This document shows, piece by piece, positions 1-5,071 of a stretch of DNA of 6,374 nucleotides. How positions within the stretch are numbered: the stretch's first letter is position 1; the number at the start of each line of letters is the position of its first letter. The notes beneath the pieces are model-generated. The model was not told the origin of the DNA and searched no databases. It saw only the letters and a list, made by a program, of their open reading frames with translations. Origin of the DNA: Candidatus Thorarchaeota archaeon MP11T_1 (GTDB taxonomy: Archaea > Asgardarchaeota > Thorarchaeia > Thorarchaeales > Thorarchaeaceae); the NCBI GenBank assembly GCA_002825515.1, contig PJET01000226.1, positions 1 through 6,374 on the forward strand, in the 5' to 3' direction. The position numbers and the translations under genes are program-made.

Positions 1-312
1 AGTAGATGTAGGTTCTATGGTACGGGTATCTTTCAATTCAAAATGACTGAGAATGTCAATTTTACTACACAAGGAATGAGTCTGAAAATTGGCGATCGAG
101 TCTTGGGACCAGTGTCACCAGAACTTGTATTGTTGGATATTGATCTCCCAGATGGATTGAATGGTCGAATGTCTGCGCCTAATGCGACAGTCTTCAACAA
201 CCAATGGCTTTTCAAATATGACAATGTGTGGGGTACGCCCTCAGTCGATAGTCCACTACTTGATATTGAAATATTCTATTCAACGAGGGTGTTGGCGTAT
301 CTTAGTACTTAG
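1..312 (+). CDS. C-terminal end of an unrecognised, probably surface-exposed protein (5' partial)
   Basis: The reading frame is open from the first base of the window to a TAG at 310-312, giving 103 residues. An ATG at 43 exists, but it has no Shine-Dalgarno site or clear TATA box, and the frame continues upstream of it. I therefore read this as the tail of a longer gene. The sequence alternates hydrophobic and polar residues, as in a beta-rich domain, and has no membrane segment. It carries two N-glycosylation sequons (an N-F-T and an N-A-T), which suits an extracellular archaeal protein. I do not recognise the family and assign no function. It is followed by a hairpin and T-tract and converges on the HEAT-repeat gene. 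Confidence 0.55.
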   Translation, partial: SRCRFYGTGIFQFKMTENVNFTTQGMSLKIGDRVLGPVSPELVLLDIDLPDGLNGRMSAPNATVFNNQWLFKYDNVWGTPSVDSPLLDIEIFYSTRVLAYLST

Positions 313-361
313 ATTCTTTCAGAAATATTAATTCATTAGATACATTGACAGTAGGGGATTT

Positions 362-398
362 AATCCTGTTCTTTGAAAACAGGGATTCTTTCTTTTTT
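362..398 (+). terminator. Hairpin plus T-tract terminator between convergent genes
   Basis: AATCCTGTT (362-370) pairs with AACAGGGATT (378-387) with one bulged G, closing a 7-nt loop. The run CTTTCTTTTTT follows at 388-398. It lies 49 nt after the stop of the left-edge plus-strand gene and just before the stop of the convergent HEAT gene. The T-tract orientation fits termination of the plus-strand transcript. The hairpin could also hinder readthrough from the other side, but there is no T-run on that side. Confidence 0.55.
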
Positions 399-401
399 GA
401 A

Positions 402-1082
402 TTAATCATTCCAGTGCCATATTTCTTGAATTATTGGTCCTTTTCGTAGTTGGCCATCTCTTTCGACTAATTCTCTTATCATATCAGCACATCTCTGATA
501 TTGACGAAGGGCATCTTCAATGGAGGACTTATCCATAGGATTGAACTCAATAATCATGAGTTTAAAGATCTCCTTGTGCATGGAAATGTTTGGTTGAAGA
601 CCATGGAGAAATAGAATGGTTTCTGAAGCATGATTTCGGACCAAATAATCAGGGTCTTTCGCTACAGTTTCGAATAGCGCTGTAATGACCTTTTCAGATG
701 GGAATCGTCTTAATGCTCTTGCAGCATCAATCCGAACAAACCAGAATCCAGACTCTTTGAGAGCATTGATTATTTTAGGTACATACTCGAGGCTGTTCTT
801 TATCAGACTGAGAGCAACTGCTATTTCAATAGCCAAAGTCCCAGTGCAGTTATGTAAAAGTGCTTCAAGAATTGGGACGGCCTTGTTTGATCGTAATTCT
901 CGGAGACCTATTGCACCATAGTGACTACCCTCTTCAAGCAAATCAATGAGCATGTCCTCAGCCTTCTCTCGCTCCTCGCCCTTCAGATAAGTGACTGATT
1001 TTTCATCAATACCATCATGCCACATCATGTAGGGGTCGCCGAAATAGTTCTCCACGAAGCGGTTCCACTCAGGACTTGACAT
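402..1082 (-). CDS. HEAT-repeat domain protein
   Basis: A soluble all-helical protein of 226 residues. From about residue 40 to 165 it consists of paired amphipathic helices with the HEAT/PBS-lyase-like pattern. Clear repeat units include residues 55-75, 83-110, 112-140 and 143-161, the last containing D-Y-L-V-R-N-H-A-S-E-T. The N-terminal stretch has an M-W-H-D-G-I-D segment and then a G-E-E-R-E-K-A-E helix, an arrangement I associate with small prokaryotic HEAT proteins. Such proteins usually act as protein-binding scaffolds; nothing here indicates a partner or catalysis. I chose the ATG at 1082; an in-frame GTG nine bases upstream (1091) is possible. Neither has a Shine-Dalgarno site. It lies 74 bp downstream of the CPBP-fold gene on the same strand and could be read with it. 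Confidence 0.8.
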   Translation of the reverse strand: MSSPEWNRFVENYFGDPYMMWHDGIDEKSVTYLKGEEREKAEDMLIDLLEEGSHYGAIGLRELRSNKAVPILEALLHNCTGTLAIEIAVALSLIKNSLEYVPKIINALKESGFWFVRIDAARALRRFPSEKVITALFETVAKDPDYLVRNHASETILFLHGLQPNISMHKEIFKLMIIEFNPMDKSSIEDALRQYQRCADMIRELVERDGQLRKGPIIQEIWHWND

Positions 1083-1156
1083 ACTATTCACACGAATTCA
1101 AACAATTATGCGCTGCTATTGTAGTTTTTCACAACATCATCAGTCTAATCTTATTA

Positions 1157-1879
1157 CTACCCTATTGTCAATAAATAGGGCAGAATCGAGTAACCGCTGA
1201 AAAGCACACCCGTAAGATTGAGAAAAACATGGATGATACCAAGAGGCCACATACTACCAGTCCGTCTATAAAGGAAGATGTATCCGATAGGTATGATAAA
1301 TTGTATAATGAAGAATATTTGTGTAAATATGAACAAGTAGCTGCTCTCAAGCAGAAATTTAGCCCAGAATAGAACATGAATCATGCCTATAAGAGCGATA
1401 TAAAGGGCACCCCCAATAAAGACCATTATTGAGCGTTTCCGTCCCTCTTTGTAGTATTCAGCAAATGAATCGAAAGTGTAGAGCCAAATCAACTGTTCAG
1501 AAAATGCATTAATGGGAGCCCATATCACAAGAGTCAGGATCCAACCTATTGGATTCAAAATCTCTACTCGTATTAATGTGAACCATGAAGTTATGACCAA
1601 TATTGTCTGTAGTAGAAATAGTACAATGAAAAGAGGGGTCAGGTAACTTCTGAATTGCTTTCTTACATTCCCCCATTGGATCTGATAATCAAGACTACCC
1701 CGACGCCATCTCACTATCAGAATTGCAAAGACGCCATAGTAAATTGCCATGGGAACAAAGGCACCAATGAAGTCAAAGAGGTATCCTGCAATAATGGGCA
1801 TCGCAACTGCAGCTATACTTGCTAATACAAGATCAATAGATGTTGGTTGATACTTCTCGTAGACATAATCAAAAGCCAT
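1157..1879 (-). CDS. CPBP-family membrane protein (CAAX/Rce1 protease fold) with degenerate first motif
   Basis: A polytopic membrane protein of 240 residues with about seven or eight hydrophobic helices. CPBP proteins are intramembrane glutamate-type proteases related to eukaryotic Rce1, or protease-derived membrane proteins. Motif 3 is clear: Y-R-R-T-G-S-M-W-P-L-G-I-I-H, then V-F-L-N, giving H217 and N221 of HxxxN. Motif 2 contributes H168 (I-G-M-I-H), where FxxxH is usual. Motif 1 is expected as EExxxR but reads S-E-Q-L-I-W-L: one glutamate (E128) is kept, the second is Gln and the Arg is missing. Spacings E128 to H168 (40) and H168 to H217 (49) suit the fold. The four presumed catalytic positions survive, so activity is possible but uncertain. 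The ATG start has GGGGAAG six bases upstream and a strong TATA box. It lies downstream of heliorhodopsin, separated by a hairpin. Confidence 0.8.
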   Translation of the reverse strand: MAFDYVYEKYQPTSIDLVLASIAAVAMPIIAGYLFDFIGAFVPMAIYYGVFAILIVRWRRGSLDYQIQWGNVRKQFRSYLTPLFIVLFLLQTILVITSWFTLIRVEILNPIGWILTLVIWAPINAFSEQLIWLYTFDSFAEYYKEGRKRSIMVFIGGALYIALIGMIHVLFWAKFLLESSYLFIFTQIFFIIQFIIPIGYIFLYRRTGSMWPLGIIHVFLNLTGVLFSGYSILPYLLTIG

Positions 1880-1885
1880 CTAAAT

Positions 1886-1892
1886 CTTCCCC
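1886..1892 (-). promoter_or_regulatory. Ribosome binding site of the CPBP gene
   Basis: GGGGAAG on the minus strand, six bases before the ATG at 1879. It is purine-rich but only a partial match to the archaeal anti-Shine-Dalgarno complement. It supports the ATG as start. Confidence 0.4.
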
Positions 1893-1895
1893 GAA

Positions 1896-1914
1896 ATGTT
1901 TTAACTATTGTGAA
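1896..1914 (-). promoter_or_regulatory. Shared promoter element, copy 1 (CPBP gene)
   Basis: On the plus strand this 19-mer reads ATGTTTTAACTATTGTGAA. It matches 3851-3869, upstream of the SnoaL-like gene, at 17 of 19 positions in the same orientation relative to its gene. It abuts the TATA box and spans the predicted transcription start, the usual place for a repressor site in archaea. The core TTAAC-TATT-GTnAA is a near-palindrome. The binding protein is unknown. Confidence 0.45.
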
Positions 1915-1926
1915 TATATATAATTT
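1913..1926 (-). promoter_or_regulatory. TATA box of the CPBP gene
   Basis: The minus strand reads AAATTATATATATT, preceded by CACC, a BRE-like context. It is centred about 41 bases before the ATG, which predicts a leader of roughly 15 nt containing the GGGGAAG site. This is the strongest TATA box in the window and indicates that the CPBP gene is transcribed separately from heliorhodopsin. Confidence 0.55.
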
Positions 1927-1962
1927 GGTGTAGGGATTTCTAGTAAAATTAGAAGGAAAGAG

Positions 1963-1984
1963 TTGGCAGTCGATTGACTGCCAA
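1963..1984 (-). terminator. Perfect 9-bp hairpin downstream of heliorhodopsin
   Basis: TTGGCAGTC and GACTGCCAA form a perfect nine-base stem with a four-base loop, 16 bases after the heliorhodopsin stop codon. On the minus strand it is followed by a pyrimidine-rich stretch (CTCTTTCCTTCTAATTTTA), as at intrinsic terminators. It lies before the CPBP promoter, so it would insulate the two genes. Being symmetrical, it could instead be a protein-binding palindrome. Confidence 0.55.
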
Positions 1985-2000
1985 AAGATACAATGTAAAT

Positions 2001-2831
2001 TCAGAATGGCGCGAAGATCCCAGCGAATACTATCCAAGCTAGCAATGTCTTTGCAACCAAACTCAGTACTATGTACATACGTTCCCCGTAGAGATAGTCC
2101 TTCCATTTACTTACTTTCTTGTATTGGAGAAGCATATTCAATGCAAAAATGTTGAAGAGGAAGAAGTACATGAAAATGATAATGTACACAAATGTTGGCG
2201 GCTGAGTTTCAGTAACACTAATTGCAGCAGCAAAATATCCGAATAGCACTACCCAAGGAGTTCCACCAGATACACATCCTAGAATGAAAGGGCTCCATTT
2301 GGTTTTCTCAGTGTATTGATTAATTACCTCCATTAGATAACCAAACATTATCATCATGGCATTGAGCACTACAATCATCACAAGTGACCAGAGGTCCCAT
2401 ATTCCAAGGAGAAATGTGATTAGGAAAATCATCACAGAACTCGACACAGAATACTCGTACCATCTGTAGGGATTCATGCCTTTCTTTAGATTCTCCACAT
2501 ATTTGTCATTCAACGGAAATGCAATGAGAAAATGAGCTAATGCTGACATCAATGGAAATGATGCAAGTATAACTCCAATGTTAGTCAAAGTGAAGAGAAC
2601 TGCTGGTGTGGGTTGCACTAGAAACTCAAATGGGTCAAAGCTGATAATCTCAAAATCAAGGTAGATAGTGTATACATCCTGTGACCACTCTAAGGTAAGA
2701 CCTAGGAAGAGCATCAAAACGCCTGTTATAAGATGAAGAACGCCAGCGTAAAGATTGAACTTTTTCAAATAAGAAAAGGAAATTGGAGATTCACCACTGG
2801 AACGTACTTCATACGTTTCACCAGAACTCAT
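2001..2831 (-). CDS. Heliorhodopsin (retinal-binding seven-helix photoreceptor)
   Basis: A 276-residue protein with seven hydrophobic helices. Heliorhodopsins bind retinal, have a membrane topology inverted relative to type-1 rhodopsins, and act as slow photoreceptors rather than established pumps. Numbered from the ATG at 2831, the diagnostic residues are present: H33 in helix A (G-V-L-H-L), H100 in helix B (L-A-H-F), counterion E126 in helix C (R-W-Y-E-Y-S-V-S-S-S), and Schiff-base K261 in helix G (L-S-L-V-A-K-T-L-L-A-W). These match H23, H80, E107 and K241 of the founding protein 48C12, as I recall its sequence. G-E-R before helix G and G-C-V near the start of helix E are further family signatures. 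The helix A-B loop is about ten residues longer than in 48C12. A TTG nine bases upstream is a less likely start. No Shine-Dalgarno site is seen; a TATA-like box suggests a very short leader. No retinal synthesis gene is in the window. Confidence 0.96.
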   Translation of the reverse strand: MSSGETYEVRSSGESPISFSYLKKFNLYAGVLHLITGVLMLFLGLTLEWSQDVYTIYLDFEIISFDPFEFLVQPTPAVLFTLTNIGVILASFPLMSALAHFLIAFPLNDKYVENLKKGMNPYRWYEYSVSSSVMIFLITFLLGIWDLWSLVMIVVLNAMMIMFGYLMEVINQYTEKTKWSPFILGCVSGGTPWVVLFGYFAAAISVTETQPPTFVYIIIFMYFFLFNIFALNMLLQYKKVSKWKDYLYGERMYIVLSLVAKTLLAWIVFAGIFAPF

Positions 2832-2860
2832 AATAATCAAGAAACATCAGTCTACTGGAA

Positions 2861-2871
2861 TATTAATTTAT
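2861..2871 (-). promoter_or_regulatory. TATA-like box of the heliorhodopsin gene
   Basis: The minus strand reads ATAAATTAATA, centred about 35 bases before the ATG at 2831. This predicts a leader of around ten bases, in line with the absence of a Shine-Dalgarno site. The 76-bp gap to the upstream DUF6992-like gene leaves room for a promoter of its own. Confidence 0.4.
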
Positions 2872-2907
2872 GCACTAAAATAGTACCGAGCATTCATTTA
2901 CATGACA

Positions 2908-3369
2908 CTATAATATTCCATTGTGAGATAGTTGGTTGAATCTTAAGTAATAATAAAGATCCAAAACAAATAGAAATGATCCTTGAATTATCACTCCAAG
3001 TCCATTCCCAGCGAGAAAAGCGTTCTGCCAGAGAAAGACCAGCAATAGTATTCCAACTAGTTGATAACCGATGTCTAAAATGATGTTAATACGTAGAACC
3101 TTGGAAATCTTCTCTATTAGTTGATTACTCTGTTTGAATAATGTGAACAAAGCAATTACTGCATCAATTAACCCCCAGAGAATTCCTTGAAGACCAATAC
3201 CTTGAAGAAAAGAAATAGGAGAGAAGAAGAAAAACAGACCACCAATAATGAGGTTCGAAATGCTCCAGATCAATAAGCGTCTACCTAGACCTTGTGTCAA
3301 TCCCGTTTTAGATGCCAGATTTATCCCTCCATAAAGCAAGATAGTTACATAGAATGCGTCAGTATTCAC
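2908..3369 (-). CDS. DUF6992-like four-helix membrane protein
   Basis: A 153-residue membrane protein with four hydrophobic helices at about residues 33-50, 59-78, 91-113 and 121-142. Helices 2-4 carry the pattern I associate with DUF6992: L-Q-G-I-L-W-G-L-I-D (60-69), N95 with D99, Y102 and G106 (N-xxx-D-xx-Y-xxx-G), and I-Q-G-S-F-L-F-V-L-D (128-137). The family name is from memory and its function is unknown. There is no methionine codon in the frame, so the GTG at 3369 is the best start. A TATA-like box about 24 bases upstream would make the transcript leaderless. The gene lies 76 bp upstream of heliorhodopsin on the same strand, which makes it a candidate membrane partner by position only. 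Confidence 0.75.
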   Translation of the reverse strand: MNTDAFYVTILLYGGINLASKTGLTQGLGRRLLIWSISNLIIGGLFFFFSPISFLQGIGLQGILWGLIDAVIALFTLFKQSNQLIEKISKVLRINIILDIGYQLVGILLLVFLWQNAFLAGNGLGVIIQGSFLFVLDLYYYLRFNQLSHNGIL

Positions 3370-3387
3370 ACTGTTTAAACATACAAC

Positions 3388-3396
3388 TATGATATT
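3388..3396 (-). promoter_or_regulatory. TATA-like box of the DUF6992-like gene
   Basis: The minus strand reads CAATATCATA within 3387-3396, centred about 23 bases before the GTG at 3369. This fits a leaderless transcript starting at the GTG. The match to the TATA consensus is moderate. Confidence 0.3.
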
Positions 3397-3416
3397 GAAT
3401 CCGTGTAAGAAACCAA

Positions 3417-3842
3417 TTATGCCGCTTCGAGTTGAGTCATGAAATTCAACTGATCAAAATATTCGTGAATTTCGACAATCTTTCCATCTTTCAGCTTAAC
3501 TACATTGCAGAATGGAATCCGAATGATTTTTCCAGTCGGAGGGATTTGTTTTCCACTCTGAAGTGTGAAAGCTCCTTGGTGAGTTCCAGTCATAAAACCT
3601 TGAATACACACCCAATCATCCTGACCAAAGCTATTTGTAATCTCAGCTCGTAGGTTCGCAAAGATCTTAGCAAATGCAATGTTATCTTCTATAAATGCCA
3701 TTTTCCCTTCTAGAGGTTCTCGACCACTTGCGAAATGATCTACAATAGCATCATCCATGAACTCGGCCATTCCTCTCGCGCCATCTGTGTTGTAGGCATC
3801 AGTTGCTTGTCTAACCAATTCTATGTTTTCTGAAACAGTCAT
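3417..3842 (-). CDS. SnoaL-like / NTF2-fold protein (ester cyclase-type)
   Basis: A soluble protein of 141 residues, typical length for the SnoaL-like branch of the NTF2 superfamily: a cone-shaped alpha+beta barrel that binds small hydrophobic molecules. The N-terminal helix has the usual N-xx-L-V-R-Q-xx-D-A-Y-N pattern. The central strand carries T-G-T-H-Q-G-A-F (85-92). The C-terminal strand and helix carry V-E-I-H-E-Y-F-D-Q-L (123-132), with H126 and D130 in the pocket; D130 is the likely counterpart of the acid/base aspartate of SnoaL cyclases. The substrate cannot be inferred; most family members are not polyketide cyclases. There is no Shine-Dalgarno site before the ATG. A good TATA box and an operator-like element lie directly upstream. 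It is the first gene of the minus-strand block. Confidence 0.85.
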   Translation of the reverse strand: MTVSENIELVRQATDAYNTDGARGMAEFMDDAIVDHFASGREPLEGKMAFIEDNIAFAKIFANLRAEITNSFGQDDWVCIQGFMTGTHQGAFTLQSGKQIPPTGKIIRIPFCNVVKLKDGKIVEIHEYFDQLNFMTQLEAA

Positions 3843-3850
3843 GGTTGGTG

Positions 3851-3869
3851 ATGTATTAACTATTGTTAA
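3851..3869 (-). promoter_or_regulatory. Shared promoter element, copy 2 (SnoaL-like gene)
   Basis: The plus strand reads ATGTATTAACTATTGTTAA, identical at 17 of 19 positions to the element upstream of the CPBP gene (1896-1914). Here TTAAC-TATT-GTTAA is a perfect inverted repeat with five-base arms. It overlaps the start-proximal end of the TATA box and covers the predicted transcription start, as expected of an operator. Confidence 0.45.
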
Positions 3870-3877
3870 ATATTTTT
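3867..3877 (-). promoter_or_regulatory. TATA box of the SnoaL-like gene
   Basis: The minus strand reads AAAAATATTTA, preceded by CCT, and is centred about 30 bases before the ATG. This predicts a leader of only a few bases and agrees with the lack of a Shine-Dalgarno site. Confidence 0.5.
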
Positions 3878-3930
3878 AGGTTGTTGTCACTATAGGAATT
3901 TAGTTCTCGGAACTTGAGAGTTATATGTAA

Positions 3931-4221
3931 CCTGTACACAAGGGCGATATTATCCATATCACAAAAGTGCCCTTCAATCCAAAAGTATACAAGAATGCAG
4001 TAACTGAAGAGGAAAAACGATTAGCATATTGCCATTGCTCCCTAGTGAGAAGCAGCAAGGAGGATATATCCTCGACATTTTGTTGTTGTTCTGGTGGATG
4101 GGTAATGCAGCTGTGAGAAGGAATATTAGAGCAGCCAGTTGAGGTCCAATTGACTGAGTCGCTCTTAAAGGGAGATGATCAGTGCACACATTCTGTTCGT
4201 ATCCCTATCGAATTTCGATAG
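3931..4221 (+). pseudogene. Decayed C-terminal part of a Cys-rich protein (DUF6144-like), with internal TGA
   Basis: One plus-strand frame runs from after a TAA at 3928-3930 to a TAG at 4219-4221 and is interrupted once by a TGA at 4114-4116. Both sides read like one conserved protein end. Before the TGA come G-D-I-I-H-I-T-K-V-P-F-N-P, E-E-E-K-R-L-A-Y-C-H-C, and F-C-C-C-S-G-G-W. After it come E-G-I-L-E-Q-P-V-E-V and L-L-K-G-D-D-Q-C-T-H-S-V-R-I-P. I recall this pattern from the C-terminal part of Cys-rich archaeal and bacterial proteins (DUF6144 or aminothiazoline-carboxylate hydrolase-like), in which tryptophan usually precedes E-G-I-L. TGA would then be a single-base change from TGG. No start codon context or N-terminal half is found upstream, where the SnoaL promoter lies. 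I read it as a truncated, nonsense-mutated remnant. The family name is tentative. Confidence 0.65.
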
Positions 4222-4265
4222 AATCCCACTTCGAAATCATCATTCAAATGCGGAGTTCCGTATCA

Positions 4266-4273
4266 TTTTATTT
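4266..4273 (+). promoter_or_regulatory. TATA-like box of the membrane-anchored protein gene
   Basis: TTTTATTT, centred about 38 bases before the GTG at 4307. This predicts a leader of around a dozen bases that includes the AGGTG site, and it supports the downstream GTG start over the ATG at 4175. Confidence 0.35.
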
Positions 4274-4295
4274 GCTCGAAATTCAAATTCACACA

Positions 4296-4300
4296 AGGTG
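4296..4300 (+). promoter_or_regulatory. Shine-Dalgarno site that decides the GTG start at 4307
   Basis: AGGTG, matching the core of the archaeal GGAGGTGAT complement, six bases before the GTG at 4307. The alternative ATG at 4175 has GGGAG abutting it, too close to work, and lies inside the pseudogene remnant. Confidence 0.55.
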
Positions 4301-4306
4301 CAAAGA

Positions 4307-5035
4307 GTGAGTGAGTCCAGACGTTGGATTGTGGGCGTTGTGCTGTTGATCCTGTTATCTAGTGGTTTTGCCGGACTTTTCCTATACTTGAATACAAATC
4401 CTGATAGACTTGCTATTAACTTCATTCCAGAACATACAAACTCAAGTCCTGGAGAAATTGGATGGTTTCTTGTTGAGATTGACGCTGTGGATGAAATTTC
4501 AACATATGATATTGCGATCCAAACCAATGTGTCAATAGAAACTGATTACAAATATTGGCCTCAGACGCCACTTATGGAAGTATTTGTCTATCCGAACTCA
4601 AGTCACATCGATATGTGCATCGAAGTGGAGGTGTCTTTCACATCAGGAGAGTTGGTAGCACATGATACTGCATACCTCTATGTGCTGAACTGGACTTTCG
4701 AAGGAGTATCAGAAGTGATTGAAAAGCGAGATGTGTTCATTCACTACCTTGAAACCACTTATCCAGAACTTGGCATAAATAGCTCCACTTCATGGACACC
4801 GATTCACAACGGTGTGGGAATCTTGATAGTCGGTCACTATCTATTCAAGTCTACCAATTGGGAGATGGAGATTGCTTGGCATGTTATGATTGCACCCCAT
4901 GATTGGGTAGAAATTTATCTACGACCAAGAGCAGAAATCCAACCCAGTTGGGCTGGCAAGATTGATTCATGGAGCACAGATAATCAGACAGTTTTGGAGA
5001 TGGAACCACCTTCAGAGATATATCGGGCAACGTGA
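4307..5035 (+). CDS. Membrane-anchored, sequon-rich extracellular protein of unknown function
   Basis: A 242-residue protein starting at GTG 4307. The N-terminus is short and basic (S-E-S-R-R), followed by a hydrophobic helix at about residues 8-28, which would act as signal anchor or signal peptide. The remainder is beta-rich with no further membrane segment. Six N-glycosylation sequons occur (N45, N74, N97, N128, N158, N226), which fits an extracellular location in an archaeon. I do not recognise a family and assign no function. The frame is open back to an ATG at 4175, but those residues read as out-of-frame sequence over the remnant at 3931-4221, and the signal-like helix would then start 52 residues in. 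The gene converges on the methyltransferase-like gene, 36 bp away. Confidence 0.75.
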   Translation: MSESRRWIVGVVLLILLSSGFAGLFLYLNTNPDRLAINFIPEHTNSSPGEIGWFLVEIDAVDEISTYDIAIQTNVSIETDYKYWPQTPLMEVFVYPNSSHIDMCIEVEVSFTSGELVAHDTAYLYVLNWTFEGVSEVIEKRDVFIHYLETTYPELGINSSTSWTPIHNGVGILIVGHYLFKSTNWEMEIAWHVMIAPHDWVEIYLRPRAEIQPSWAGKIDSWSTDNQTVLEMEPPSEIYRAT

Positions 5036-5071
5036 AATAATCCTGACTTCATGTGCAATTGGATAGTTCCA

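Noticed and set aside
2001..2831. Type-1 rhodopsin or schizorhodopsin as identity of the seven-helix protein.
   Set aside because: The helix C motif R-W-x-E-Y-S-x-S-S-S and the helix G motif S-L-V-A-K are heliorhodopsin signatures. The D/E-based pump motifs of type-1 and schizorhodopsins are absent.
1138..2854. The 10-mer CATCAGTCTA at 1138-1147 and 2845-2854, both upstream of minus-strand genes.
   Set aside because: A single exact 10-mer repeat is expected by chance in a window of this size, the distances to the genes differ widely, and only the second copy lies near a TATA-like box.
4114..4116. In-frame TGA in the Cys-rich remnant as a selenocysteine codon.
   Set aside because: I recall the family having tryptophan, not cysteine, at this place. 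No start or N-terminal half exists, and I see no convincing stem-loop suited to a SECIS element. A nonsense mutation is simpler.
3974..4189. A 71-codon minus-strand frame opposite the Cys-rich remnant.
   Set aside because: It is antisense to a conserved-looking plus-strand frame, has no promoter or ribosome site, and its translation resembles nothing. It is a shadow frame.
4175..4306. ATG at 4175 as start of the membrane-anchored protein, adding 44 residues.
   Set aside because: The Shine-Dalgarno-like GGGAG abuts this ATG, the extra residues lie over the pseudogene in another frame, and the signal-like helix would be buried far from the N-terminus. GTG 4307 has a well-spaced AGGTG.
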